From DASWJZ01 sp963805325 (GTDB lineage Bacteria; Pseudomonadota; Alphaproteobacteria; Rhizobiales; Afifellaceae), in the NCBI GenBank assembly GCA_963805325.1, contig CAWDTS010000002.1:186001-250000 (forward strand): a stretch of DNA of 64,000 nt, given 5' to 3'. Positions 45,607-55,118 of this stretch are shown piece by piece; positions within the stretch are counted from its first letter, which is position 1; the number at the start of each line of letters is the position of its first letter. The translations under genes were made by a program, and so were the position numbers. The notes beneath the pieces are model-generated. The model made no database searches, was not told the origin of the DNA, and worked only from the letters and a program-made list of their open reading frames with translations.

Positions 45607-47371
45607 ATGAATCTCTTCAGCGTATTCGAGCAGCGGATCAGGGCCGCCGTCGAGGCCGTCATCGGCAGTGCGGGCATCGACGCTGCGGGCGAGACGCTTC
45701 AGCGCCTCTCGGCGGAGCCGCCGCGCGACCCGACGCACGGCGACGTCGCGACCAACGCCGCAATGGTCCTTGCCAAGCCGCTTCAGGCCAAGCCGCGCGA
45801 GCTCGCGCTGCGGATTGCAGCGCGGCTCGAGGCGGATGCCGACGTCGCGTCCGTCTCAGTCGCGGGACCGGGCTTCGTCAATCTGCGCCTGACGGACGCT
45901 TTCTGGGCAGCGCAGGTCGCCGCGATCCTGCAAGCTGGCGCGTCATACGGGCGCTCGAACATCGGCACGGGTACGAAGGTCAACGTCGAATTCGTCTCCG
46001 CCAACCCGACGGGGCCGATGCATGTCGGCCACTGCCGCGGCGCGGTCGTCGGAGACGCGCTTGCAAATCTCTTTGCAGCGACCGGTCACGACGTGACCCG
46101 CGAATACTACATCAACGACGCCGGCGCGCAGGTCGATGCGCTGGCCCGCTCCGCCTATCTCCGCTACCGCGAGGCGCTCGGCGAAACGATCGGCGAGATC
46201 CCGAGCGGGCTCTATCCGGGCGACTATCTGAAGCCGCTCGGCGTGGCGCTCAAGGACGAGTTCGGGAGCGGCCTCCTGCAATTGCAGTTGCCAGAGTGGC
46301 TGCCGGTCGTGCGCGAGCGTGCCGTCGCGGCCATGATGGCGATGATCCGAGGCGACCTCGATCTCCTTGGCGTCCGCCATGACGTGTTCTTCTCGGAGCG
46401 GTCGCTCCAGGCGGGCACAACCGATCGCGTCGCCGATGCGATCGCCGCGCTGTCCGAAAAAGGCCTGATCTACCGCGGCAAGCTTCCGCCGCCGAAGGGC
46501 CAGCTTCCGGAGGATTGGGAGGATCGTGAGCAAACGCTCTTCCGCTCCACCGACTTCGGCGACGATATCGACCGCCCGCTTCTGAAGTCGGACGGGAGCT
46601 ACACCTATTTCGCCTCAGATATCGCCTATCACTACGACAAGTACCTGCGCGGCTTCCGCAAGATGATCGACGTGCTCGGCGCCGACCACGGCGGCTATCC
46701 GAAGCGGATGAAGGCGGCGGTGACGGCCATGAGCGGTGGCGAAGCGGCGCTCGAAATTCTCTTCTGCCAGCTCGTGAAGCTCTTCCGCGCGGGCGAGCCG
46801 GTGGTGATGTCGAAGCGTTCCGGCGACCTCGTCACGCTGCGCGAGGTGGTCGAGGAGGTCGGCGCCGATGCCGTGCGGTTCATGATGCTCTACCGCAAGG
46901 CCGACGCGCCACTCGATTTCGACTTCGCGACCGTTCAGCAGCAGTCGAAGGACAATCCGGTGTTCTACGTGCAATACGCGCACGCGCGGACGGCCTCCGT
47001 CAAACGGCAAGCCGGCGAAGAACTGCCGGGCGTGGACCTCGACGCCGACTCACTTGCGAGCTGCGACTTCCTGCTTCTGAAGGACGAAGGCGAGCGCGGG
47101 CTCGTCCGGGTGCTCGCAGATTGGCCGCGTACTTTGGAGGTTGCGGCGCGCAGCTACGAGCCGCACAGGGTCGCTTTTTACCTGCATGACCTCGCCAGCG
47201 CCTTCCATACGCACTGGAATAGGGGCAAGGAACTGCCGCAATTGCGCTTTATCCGGTCAGAAGACATCGCGCTGAGCCGTGCGCGATTGGGCCTCGTTGC
47301 GGCAGTCGGCTCAGTGCTGAATTGTGGGTTGCAGGGTACTCGGGGTCGAGGCGCCGGAGGAAATGCATTAA
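45607..47371 (+). CDS. argS: Arginyl-tRNA synthetase, frameshift near the C-terminus
   Basis: A class I synthetase for tRNA-Arg with the HIGH-type motif in SANPTGPMHVGHCRGA and the family segments VIGADH-equivalent DVLGADHGGYPKRMKAA and FYVQYAHARTASV. The frame is intact until the last 15 residues. As read it ends in foreign GRGAGGNALMG. Removing one G from the GGG run near 47334 restores the conserved tail GLQVLGVEAPEEMH with TAA at 47369-47371, giving about 587 residues. The defect would alter the anticodon-side helix of an essential enzyme, so an error in the sequence is the likely cause. Confidence 0.92.
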
Positions 47372-47422
47372 TGGGGTGAAACGTCTGCAAACCCACGGTA
47401 AGCTAAGGCGAGGGTCTTTTGT

Positions 47423-49678
47423 ATGGCTGGTAGCGATCCAAGGTCGGGCCGGGCTCTCGGGCCGACGCCCGACCGAGGCAATGTTGAGGCGGAGGAAGAT
47501 CCGCTGATCGAACTCGCGCGCATCGTCAGCGAGGACGGCGGCTTCGGTATGCCCAAGACAGAGAAGCCAAAGATGAACCGGAACGAAGCGACCCAGCGCA
47601 GCAGCTACGAAGACGGTCTCGAAGCTGAGCTTCTGCAGGAACTTGAGAACTCGCTCGGCGGGCGCGACGCACCGCCGGCTACGCCGCCGCGAACCGCCAG
47701 TCCTCGCGCGGCATCGACGCCTTCCGCTCCTCCGCGCGCATCCGCTCTGCCGCCAAGCCCGAGTTCCGACCGGGAGCGCGATCCCGACGATCTGCTGCGC
47801 TCGATCGAAGAGCAGCTTGGCCAGTTCGAGCGCCGGCAATCGGAGCGTCTCTCGAAAGTTTCCGCAAGCTTCGCGCCCGAGCCTGCCGAACCCGAAGACC
47901 AGGAATTCCGGGCGGGTGAGGAGACCAGGGCCGAAGGTCCGCTTGCCGCGCCGGCGACAGAACCGTCGCCTGAGACGCAGCGTCAGGACTTGTGGCGGAG
48001 CCAGCGCGTGGCGCGGCTTCGTCCGCTCGACGTCGAAGAGGACGAGCCGGAGAGCGCGCCTGAGCCGGAGTGGGGCGAGCCCGACACCCTTCCCGCTCCG
48101 CCGCGGCGGGCCAATTATCGCTTCCGCGGGCCGGCAACCGCCGGCTGGGAGCAACCAGCGCCCGAGACAGCGCGCTCGGCATTTCCTGCATCGGACCCGC
48201 ATGAGGACGAGCCCTCGGTGCAGGCGGATCGACAGCCTTCCGGGCTTCGGCGAAGACGAGGAGTCGGATGCCGATCTCTTCGCGCCGAGCGGAAGGGCGG
48301 GCCGCGCGCATCAATCCTTTTGCCGAGGCCGAGCCAGTTCGCGAGCTCGGACGACGCGCACGATCTGAGCGAGGCCGCGCGCCGTCGCAGGATCGCTGAC
48401 GCATTCCCGGAATTCGAGGACGAACCTACGACCGAACAGGAGCAGCAAGAGGAGCGCGCGGCGATCAACGCGCGGCTCGCGCAGGCACTGGAGTCGGATT
48501 TCGCCGATCCTTCCCACGACAGACCGTGGGAGACCGACGACGAGGAGGAGGGTGACGAGCCGAAGGTCGCGGCTGCCGTCGCGTCCGGCGCGAGCCGTCG
48601 CGCCGCTGCGGCCCGGGCCCAGGCCGCGCAGCGCGGCAAGGGCGCGCGCACAGCACTCATCACCATCGCGGGCGTCATCGTTGTCGTGCTGATCGGCGGC
48701 GGTGCCGCACTTCTCCTGCGCTCCACCGAGAGCGGACCGGCCTCGCCCCCGCCTGTCATCACGGCCGACGAGGGGCCCGTGAAGGTCGAGCCGCCGAAGG
48801 ACCAGACCGCGTCAACCGACGACACCGCGGGAGACGCCGTCTACAATCGCGTCGCCGGCAACGCGCCAGCTTCGACCAACGAGAAGGTCGTCGACAATTC
48901 GGAAGAGCCGCGCGAGGTCGCGCGCATCGTGTTGCCGCAGACGCAGTCGGATGGGAATGACGCGGTCATGCGGCCGGTTGGCGAACAGCCGGCGTCAACT
49001 GACACTACCGATACATCGAATGCCGCCTCCGACACATCGACGGGGTCGACGGACGAGATGGGACCGCGCGAGGTTCCGACCTTCACCGTCCGGCCGGACG
49101 GCACCATCGTCGCCAACAGCCCGGCGGAGGGCGAGCCCGCGACCAGCCAGGCCGCGCCTCAGCAGCAGATCGCCGCCGCCGCGGTTCCGCCCGCTCCTGC
49201 ACCCGCTCTAGCACCCGCCGCTGCATCATCGGACCAGGCGCCGGCCGCCGCGGAGACGCTTTCGCCCGCTGCGCAAGACGCGATGACCCCGCGCCCGGCG
49301 ATCAACGAGCCGGCCACAGTCGCCGCGGTCGCGCCCGAGCCGCCGGCGCCGGCGGCAACAGGTTCCAATGCGCCGGTCAACCTTCTGCGTAACACCGAGG
49401 CCTCCGCCGTGGCAGCGGGGACGGTCGTCGGGGACGGCTATCTCGTGCAGATCAGCTCGCAGCGCAGCGTGGACCAAGCGCAATCCTCTTACGCGGACAT
49501 TCAGAAGCGCTATCCTTCCGTGCTCGGAAAGCTCAATCCGGTCATCCAGGAGGCCGATCTCGGCACGAAGGGAATCTACTACCGCGTCCGGGTTGGCCCG
49601 TGGGCGTCGCGCGACGACGCCATCAAGGTCTGCGAGTCGCTGAAGGCTGCGGGCGGCAACTGCTTCGTTACGCAGTAA
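47423..49678 (+). CDS. SPOR-domain inner-membrane protein, probable compensated frameshift
   Basis: A 751-residue bitopic protein. It has a long acidic, Pro-rich cytoplasmic part (residues 1-405) and one membrane helix (about 408-430, ALITIAGVIVVVLIGGGAALLL). A disordered Ala/Pro/Thr-rich periplasmic linker leads to a C-terminal SPOR domain (about 672-751, GDGYLVQISSQRSVDQAQSS...YYRVRVGPW...NCFVTQ) that binds denuded peptidoglycan at the septum. Between about 48228 and 48310 the product turns abruptly basic (RRRRGVGCRSLRAERKG), while the next frame reads an acidic GFGEDEESDADLFAPSGR that suits its surroundings. This suggests a +1/-1 pair of indels. The position between argS and nagZ is conserved. 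Confidence 0.85.
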   Translation: MAGSDPRSGRALGPTPDRGNVEAEEDPLIELARIVSEDGGFGMPKTEKPKMNRNEATQRSSYEDGLEAELLQELENSLGGRDAPPATPPRTASPRAASTPSAPPRASALPPSPSSDRERDPDDLLRSIEEQLGQFERRQSERLSKVSASFAPEPAEPEDQEFRAGEETRAEGPLAAPATEPSPETQRQDLWRSQRVARLRPLDVEEDEPESAPEPEWGEPDTLPAPPRRANYRFRGPATAGWEQPAPETARSAFPASDPHEDEPSVQADRQPSGLRRRRGVGCRSLRAERKGGPRASILLPRPSQFASSDDAHDLSEAARRRRIADAFPEFEDEPTTEQEQQEERAAINARLAQALESDFADPSHDRPWETDDEEEGDEPKVAAAVASGASRRAAAARAQAAQRGKGARTALITIAGVIVVVLIGGGAALLLRSTESGPASPPPVITADEGPVKVEPPKDQTASTDDTAGDAVYNRVAGNAPASTNEKVVDNSEEPREVARIVLPQTQSDGNDAVMRPVGEQPASTDTTDTSNAASDTSTGSTDEMGPREVPTFTVRPDGTIVANSPAEGEPATSQAAPQQQIAAAAVPPAPAPALAPAAASSDQAPAAAETLSPAAQDAMTPRPAINEPATVAAVAPEPPAPAATGSNAPVNLLRNTEASAVAAGTVVGDGYLVQISSQRSVDQAQSSYADIQKRYPSVLGKLNPVIQEADLGTKGIYYRVRVGPWASRDDAIKVCESLKAAGGNCFVTQ

Positions 49679-49697
49679 GATTGTCCCAAGGCACAGC

Positions 49698-50723
49698 GTG
49701 GCGGGATCGCGCGCGTTCATCTGTGGTCTTGCCGGAACGGCGCTCTCGGAAGACGAGGCGGCGTTCCTGCGCGAGGCGCGCCCTTGGGGCGTCATTCTCT
49801 TCGGCAGAAACGTCGAGCACCCTGAGCAGATCAAAGCGCTCTGCACTTCCGTTCGCGAAGCGCTTCAGCGCGAAGACGTGCCGGTGCTCATCGACCAGGA
49901 AGGCGGGCGCGTGCAGCGCATCAAGCCGCCGCATCTTCGCGCTTATCCCGCAGGCACCGTCTACGGCCGGTTTTACCGCCGCAATCCGCTCTCCGGGGTT
50001 GAGGCCGCCTTTCTCGGCGCCAAGCTGATCGGGCTCGACCTCAGCGCGCTGGGCATCAATGTGAACTGCATGCCCGTGCTCGACATTCCGGTGGAGGGCG
50101 GCACGACCGCGATCGGGGATCGCGCGCTCGGCCGCACGGTCGACGCGGTAGCGACGCTCGGTGGCGCGCAGATCGACGGCCTCCTGGCGAGCGGCGTGCT
50201 TCCCGTCGTGAAGCACATGCCCGGCCACGGCCGCGCGACGGTCGATAGTCACGCCGAGGTGCCGAAGGTGGACGCCACCACGGCGGAGCTCGAAGCGCAG
50301 GATTTCACGCCGTTCCGGCTGCTCGCCAAACGGTCGCCGCTCGGCATGACGGCGCATGTCGTGTTTTTAGACGTTGATGACAGCGCGCCGGCAACCTTTT
50401 CCAGCACCGTGATTGCTAGCATCATCCGAGAGCGAATCGGCTTCGACGGAGCGCTGATGACGGACGACATTTCGATGGGCGCACTCTCCGGCGAGCCGCA
50501 GGCCCGAGCAGAGCGGGCGATCGCCGCCGGCTGCGATCTCGTGCTTCACTGCAATGGCGTGATGGACGAGATGTTGGGTATCGCGGCGGGCGTGCCGGAA
50601 CTCGAAGGCGAGCCTTTGAGGCGCTGCGAAGCCGCGCTTGCGGCACGCCGCGCGCCGGAAGACCTCGACAGGCAGGCGCTCGAAAGCCGCTTCCAGTTCC
50701 TGCTCGATCAGGCGACGGCATGA
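49698..50723 (+). CDS. nagZ: Beta-N-acetylhexosaminidase NagZ
   Basis: A 341-residue glycoside hydrolase family 3 enzyme that removes N-acetylglucosamine from recycled muropeptides in the cytoplasm. The catalytic loop is VVKHMPGHGRATVDSH (Asp/His pair), and the nucleophile Asp lies in LMTDDISMGAL. DQEGGRVQRIKPP and NVNCMPVLDIP are further signatures. It starts with GTG at 49698, 19 bases after the SPOR gene, and overlaps scpA by ATGA. Confidence 0.95.
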   Translation: MAGSRAFICGLAGTALSEDEAAFLREARPWGVILFGRNVEHPEQIKALCTSVREALQREDVPVLIDQEGGRVQRIKPPHLRAYPAGTVYGRFYRRNPLSGVEAAFLGAKLIGLDLSALGINVNCMPVLDIPVEGGTTAIGDRALGRTVDAVATLGGAQIDGLLASGVLPVVKHMPGHGRATVDSHAEVPKVDATTAELEAQDFTPFRLLAKRSPLGMTAHVVFLDVDDSAPATFSSTVIASIIRERIGFDGALMTDDISMGALSGEPQARAERAIAAGCDLVLHCNGVMDEMLGIAAGVPELEGEPLRRCEAALAARRAPEDLDRQALESRFQFLLDQATA

Positions 50724-51553
50724 GCGAAGACGTCGCAGACGCCGCCGCCCCGGCTGCATTCGAGTTCGAAGACCGCCGGCCGGACGACGATGAGCGTCTT
50801 GTCGTCGATGTCGCCGGCTTCGAGGGACCGCTCGATCTGCTGCTGCAGCTTGCGCGCGACCAGAAGGTGGATCTTGCGAAGATCTCCATCCTGGCGCTGG
50901 CGGAACAGTATCTCAGCTTCATCGAGGCGGCGCGGAAGCTGCGGCTTGAGATCGCCGCGGACTACCTCGTCATGGCGGCATGGCTCGCGTATCTGAAATC
51001 GCGCCTCCTGCTTCCGCCCGCCGAGGAAGGCGACGAGCCGAGCGGTGAGGATCTTGCCGCAATCCTGGCGCGGCGGCTCCGGCACCTTGAGGCGATCCGC
51101 GAGGCGGGCCGCCGGCTGATGAGCTCCGCTCGGCTCGGCATCGATATCTTCCCGCGCGGTGCGCCGGAGCCGCTGTCGGTCAACACGCGCGTTGCATGGG
51201 ACGCGCGGCTCTACGACCTCCTCTCCGCCTACGCGGCGCTCAGGCTGCGCGATTTCGCCGGGCATGTCAGGTTTCCCGAGCGCCAGGTCTTCACATTGCA
51301 GGAGGCGCGCGACCGCCTGATGCGGATGATCGGCGCGACGCCGCAATGGGAGCTGCTCGATTCCTATCTGATCGAATATCTCTCCAAGCCCGAGTTGCGC
51401 GCGACTGCGCGCGCCAGCGCTTTCTCGGCGAGCCTTGAGCTTGTGCGCGAGGGCGAGTTGGAGCTGCAGCAGAAGGCGCCGTTCGCGCCGCTTTACGTGC
51501 GGCGGCGCGCGAAGGAGCCGGCGATTGCGCTCCAGGAGGCAGTGAATGGCTGA
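50720..51553 (+). CDS. scpA: Segregation and condensation protein ScpA
   Basis: A 277-residue kleisin subunit of the SMC-ScpAB condensin. The N-terminal SMC-binding part includes FEGPLDLLLQLARDQKVDLAKI and YLVMAAWLAYLKSRLLLP; the C-terminal winged helix includes ELVREGELELQQKAPFAPLY. The start overlaps the nagZ stop by four bases and its end overlaps scpB by eight, so synthesis of the two partners is coupled. Confidence 0.95.
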   Translation: MSEDVADAAAPAAFEFEDRRPDDDERLVVDVAGFEGPLDLLLQLARDQKVDLAKISILALAEQYLSFIEAARKLRLEIAADYLVMAAWLAYLKSRLLLPPAEEGDEPSGEDLAAILARRLRHLEAIREAGRRLMSSARLGIDIFPRGAPEPLSVNTRVAWDARLYDLLSAYAALRLRDFAGHVRFPERQVFTLQEARDRLMRMIGATPQWELLDSYLIEYLSKPELRATARASAFSASLELVREGELELQQKAPFAPLYVRRRAKEPAIALQEAVNG

Positions 51554-52322
51554 AGCCGCCGCCGCCTGGGAAGAGTCCAACGTGCGAAGTCTCGCGCCTG
51601 AGGATCAGCGTCTGCATCTCAGGATGCTGGAAGCGATCCTCTTCGCCGCCGCCGAGCCTTTATCGCGCGCGGAGATCGCGCTTCGCATGCCGGAAGGCGT
51701 CGATCTCGACGCGCTGCTCCACGAACTGCAGTCGGCCTACGCCGGCCGCGGCGTCAATCTCAGGCGCACCGACGACCGCTGGGCCTTCCGCACGGCGCAA
51801 GACCTTGCGTTCGTGCTTCGGCGCGATGTCGTGCAGGAGAAGAAGCTCTCGCGCGCCGCAGTCGAGACGCTTGCCGTGATTGCCTATCATCAGCCGGTTA
51901 CGCGCGCGGAGATCGAAGAGGTGCGTGGCGTCTCGGTGTCGCGCGGGACGCTCGACGTGCTGCTGGAAGCGGGCTGGATCCGGCTGCGCGGCCGCAGGCG
52001 TACGCCCGGCCGGCCGGTGACGTTCGGTACGACGCCGGGCTTCCTCGATCATTTCGGGCTGGAGTCGATCGGCGACCTGCCGGGCCTTGCCGACCTGAAA
52101 GCGGCCGGCCTGATTGAATCTCTTTCAATGCCCAGCGACGACCTGCCGGCGCCGAACGACGATCCGGAGCTTGCCCCGGACGAGGATCCGCTTGAACCGG
52201 GCTTCGACGAATACGGCGCCACGGAGATCTACGAAGAGCCCGCCGAGGACGAGGAAGAGCCCGAGGCGGAGCCCGCCGAGGACGACGACGAGCCCGCGGA
52301 GCCCGACGACCGCGACGACTAG
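51546..52322 (+). CDS. scpB: Segregation and condensation protein ScpB
   Basis: A 258-residue partner of ScpA with two winged-helix domains (LRMLEAILFAAAEPLSRAEI; AVETLAVIAYHQPVTRAEIEEVRGVSVS). RGRRRTPGRPVTFGTTPGFLDHFGL is the classic ScpB stretch. The last 65 residues are a very acidic Asp/Glu/Pro tail (EPAEDEEEPEAEPAEDDDE) beyond the usual domain end. It regulates the SMC complex during chromosome segregation. Confidence 0.94.
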   Translation: MAEAAAAWEESNVRSLAPEDQRLHLRMLEAILFAAAEPLSRAEIALRMPEGVDLDALLHELQSAYAGRGVNLRRTDDRWAFRTAQDLAFVLRRDVVQEKKLSRAAVETLAVIAYHQPVTRAEIEEVRGVSVSRGTLDVLLEAGWIRLRGRRRTPGRPVTFGTTPGFLDHFGLESIGDLPGLADLKAAGLIESLSMPSDDLPAPNDDPELAPDEDPLEPGFDEYGATEIYEEPAEDEEEPEAEPAEDDDEPAEPDDRDD

Positions 52323-52361
52323 CGGCTTGCCGCTCGCACCGGCGTCCCATAAGCCCGGCGC

Positions 52362-53465
52362 ATGGCTTCCGTACTTCAGGCCGAAAAACCGCGCCGCCGC
52401 GCCGCCGCGACGATTGCCTCAAGGCTGACGCTTGAGAAGGTGACGCGGCGCTTCGGGCGCGTGACGGCGCTCGACAATGTCGACCTCGATGTCATGCCGG
52501 GCGAGATCGTGGCGCTTCTCGGCCAGTCCGGCTGCGGCAAGACAACTCTTCTCAGGATCGCCGCCGGCGTCGATACGCCGACCTCCGGCCGCGTGCTCCT
52601 CGACAGCCGCGAGGTCGCGTCGCCCGATGTCTTCGTGCCGCCCGAGAAGCGCTCAGTCGGGCTGATGTTCCAGGACTATGCGCTCTTCCCGCATCTGACG
52701 GTGCTGAAGAACGTGATGTTCGGACTGACGGCGCTCAACCGGCGTGCGCGCGCCGAGGAAGCGCGGGCGGCACTCTCGCGCGTCGGGCTGCTTCACCTCG
52801 CGGATTCCTATCCGCATGAAATCTCCGGCGGCGAGCAGCAGCGCGTGGCGCTGGCGCGCGCCATCGTCCCGCGGCCGGGCGTGCTACTCATGGATGAGCC
52901 GTTCTCCGGACTCGACAGCCGGCTTAGGGACAGCGTGCGCGCCGACACGCTTTCGGTGCTGCGCGAGGCCGGCGCGACCGCCGTCATCGTCACGCACGAC
53001 CCGGAAGAGGCGATGCGCATGGCCGACCGCATCGTCCTGATGCGCGGCGGCAAGATCGTGCAGCAGGGCGGGGCGGAGGACCTTTACGATCGCCCTCAGA
53101 GCCTTTTTGCCGCGCGTTTCTTCAGCGCGCTTAACGAGCTGCCGGGCTCGGTCAGTTCCGGCCGCGTGGTGACGCGGATCGCGAATTTCGGCTGCGCGGA
53201 GCAATCGGAGGGTGCATCGGTTGTGGTCGCGATCCGCCCGCGCGGCGTGCTCCTGTCGCGAGCCGACGACGGCGGCGTGGGCACACCGGGCCGCATCCGC
53301 ACGCGCTACTTTCTTGGCGAGGTTGAGCTTTTCGAGGTGGCGGTGGAAGGCCTGGAGGACTATCTGCTTGCGAAGGCGCGGGCCGGGGATGGGCTTGCGC
53401 CAGGGGCGGATGTCTGCGTCAGCTTCGACGAGCGCGACGTGCTGATTTTCCCTGAAGGTGGTTAA
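52362..53465 (+). CDS. Orphan ABC transporter ATP-binding protein (FbpC/PotA-like)
   Basis: A 367-residue importer ATPase. Walker A GQSGCGKTT (about residues 58-66), Q-loop MFQDYALFPHL, signature ISGGEQQRVALARAI, Walker B VLLMDEPFSGLD and H-loop VIVTHDPEEAM are intact. A TOBE-like C-terminal domain follows (RPRGVLLSRA...GRIRTRYFLGEVELFEV). Closest known groups are the Fe(III)- and polyamine-importing ATPases. No permease or binding protein is adjacent, so the partner must be elsewhere. The ATG has only a weak ribosome-binding site; the first 20 residues are Arg/Ala-rich and may be an over-extension. Confidence 0.82.
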   Translation: MASVLQAEKPRRRAAATIASRLTLEKVTRRFGRVTALDNVDLDVMPGEIVALLGQSGCGKTTLLRIAAGVDTPTSGRVLLDSREVASPDVFVPPEKRSVGLMFQDYALFPHLTVLKNVMFGLTALNRRARAEEARAALSRVGLLHLADSYPHEISGGEQQRVALARAIVPRPGVLLMDEPFSGLDSRLRDSVRADTLSVLREAGATAVIVTHDPEEAMRMADRIVLMRGGKIVQQGGAEDLYDRPQSLFAARFFSALNELPGSVSSGRVVTRIANFGCAEQSEGASVVVAIRPRGVLLSRADDGGVGTPGRIRTRYFLGEVELFEVAVEGLEDYLLAKARAGDGLAPGADVCVSFDERDVLIFPEGG

Positions 53466-53554
53466 GGCCCTGAGATTGAAGGCGACGCGCCGATTTGCGA
53501 TAGTCCGGGCGCTGCCAGCGTAGCAGGCGACAAGCGGGGGTTTTGGAGACGGAT

Positions 53555-53779
53555 ATGGGTAGTTTCTCGATTTGGCATTGGATCATCGTAATCCTGCTCG
53601 TCATGGTGCTGTTCGGGCGCGGCAAAATCTCCGATTTGATGGGCGACGTGGCGAAGGGCATCAAGTCCTTCAAGAAGGGCATGGCTGAGGACGACGACGA
53701 CAAGCCGCAGACGATCGACCACGATCCTGCGCAGCCGATGGCGTCAGAGACCGCCGAGAAGAAGACCAAGGTGAGCTGA
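53555..53779 (+). CDS. tatA: Twin-arginine translocase subunit TatA
   Basis: A 74-residue protein with the TatA layout. MGSFSIWHWIIVILLVMVLFG is the membrane helix, RGKISDLMGDVAKGIKSFKKGM the amphipathic helix with the FGRGKI hinge, and the tail is acidic. It polymerises to form the export pore for folded Tat substrates. The ATG at 53555 is supported by TTGGAG upstream and is preferred over a start 4 codons earlier. tatB follows after 27 bases. Confidence 0.95.
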   Translation: MGSFSIWHWIIVILLVMVLFGRGKISDLMGDVAKGIKSFKKGMAEDDDDKPQTIDHDPAQPMASETAEKKTKVS

Positions 53780-53806
53780 GCGCGCCTAACGCGCCAGACC
53801 TAAACG

Positions 53807-54319
53807 ATGTTCGACATCGGTTGGAGTGAGATTCTCGTCATCGCGGCGGTCGCGATCCTTGTGGTCGGCCCGAAGGATTTACCACGCATGCTGCGCACCT
53901 TCGGCAAGACGATGGGGCAGGTGCGGCGCACCGCGAACGACTTCAAGCGCCAGTTCGACGACGCGCTGCGCGAGGCGGAACGCGAAGTGGGGCTAGAAGA
54001 AACCAAGAAGCAGATCACTGCCGCGGCCAAGCCGCTGACCGACGTGAAGAAGGATCTCGACGCGACGATGCGTGAGGCCTCGAAACCCATTCCGGCGCCT
54101 CCGCCGGAGGCGGACAAGACGGGCGACCATCCGCATGTCGCAGAGCCGTTGAAGACCGGCGCGTCGGCGCCGGAACCTACGAGCGAGGCGACGGTTGAGG
54201 TGGATCAGCCCGTCCCGGCGCCGCCGCCCGAGCCGGACAAGAGCGGCGACCATCCGCACGCGGCCGAGCCGCTAAAGACGGGCGCGTCGACGCCGGCGCA
54301 TGGGAGCGGTGCGGCGTGA
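53807..54319 (+). CDS. tatB: Twin-arginine translocase subunit TatB, with internal tail duplication
   Basis: A 170-residue protein that receives Tat signal peptides with TatC. The start MFDIGWSEILVIAAVAILVVG and GPKDLPRMLRTFGKTMGQVRR are diagnostic. The C-terminal half holds two near-identical copies of a unit beginning PxPAPPPExDKxGDHPHxAE and ending PLKTGAS (about residues 87-112 and 130-156), separated by a short spacer. The duplicated tail is disordered and probably not needed for the core function. The stop overlaps the tatC GTG. Confidence 0.94.
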   Translation: MFDIGWSEILVIAAVAILVVGPKDLPRMLRTFGKTMGQVRRTANDFKRQFDDALREAEREVGLEETKKQITAAAKPLTDVKKDLDATMREASKPIPAPPPEADKTGDHPHVAEPLKTGASAPEPTSEATVEVDQPVPAPPPEPDKSGDHPHAAEPLKTGASTPAHGSGAA

Positions 54320-55116
54320 GCGAGGAAGACGAGATCGAGGCATCGAAGGCGCCGCTTCTCGACCATCTGATGGAGCTGCGGTCGCGGCTGATGCGCGCGA
54401 TGATCGCGATCTTCATCGCCTTCATCGTCTGCTTCTTCTTCGCCAGCCGCATCTTCAACATCCTGGTCATTCCCTACGAGCGCGCCGCCGGACCGCTGCG
54501 CGACATAAAGCTCATCTACACAGCGCCGCAGGAGTTCTTCTTCACGCAGATGAAGCTTGCGCTCTTCGGGGCGCTCTTCCTGGCGTTTCCGATCATCGCC
54601 AACCAGATCTACAAATTCGTCGCGCCCGGCCTCTACAAGAACGAGCGTAGCGCCTTCCTGCCGTTCCTGATCGCTACGCCGATCCTCTTCGCGCTCGGTG
54701 CGATGCTCGTCTATTTCGGCGTGATGCCGCTCGCGATGAAGTTCTTCCTGTCCATGGAGCAGCACGGCGGCCCCGGCCGCGCCACGATCGAGCTTCTGCC
54801 CAAGGTGAACGAATATCTCGGGCTGATCATGACGCTGATCTTCGCGTTCGGCCTGGTGTTCCAGCTTCCCGTCATCATGACGCTTCTCGCCCGCGCCGGC
54901 CTCGTCACGACCGAGACGCTGAAGGGCAAGCGGAAGTGGGCGATCGTCATTGCCTTCATCGTGGCAGCCGTTCTGACCCCGCCAGATCCGATCAGCCAGA
55001 TCAGCCTGGCGCTGCCCACGATCGCGCTCTACGAGATCTCGATCTTCGCGGTGCGCTATATCGAGAAGCAGCGACGCGCGGCGGAGGCGCAACGCGAAGC
55101 CGACGCCGCGGCCTGA
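54316..55116 (+). CDS. tatC: Twin-arginine translocase subunit TatC
   Basis: A 266-residue six-helix membrane protein that recognises twin-arginine signal peptides. PLLDHLMELRSRLMRAM near the N-terminus, the conserved YTAPQEFFFTQMKLALFGALF, and the FGLVFQLPVIMTLLARAGLV and AVLTPPDPISQISLALP segments are typical. It starts at GTG 54316, overlapping the tatB stop by four bases. Its 3' end converges on the ABC exporter gene with a 2-base gap. Confidence 0.96.
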   Translation: MSEEDEIEASKAPLLDHLMELRSRLMRAMIAIFIAFIVCFFFASRIFNILVIPYERAAGPLRDIKLIYTAPQEFFFTQMKLALFGALFLAFPIIANQIYKFVAPGLYKNERSAFLPFLIATPILFALGAMLVYFGVMPLAMKFFLSMEQHGGPGRATIELLPKVNEYLGLIMTLIFAFGLVFQLPVIMTLLARAGLVTTETLKGKRKWAIVIAFIVAAVLTPPDPISQISLALPTIALYEISIFAVRYIEKQRRAAEAQREADAAA

Positions 55117-55118
55117 CG

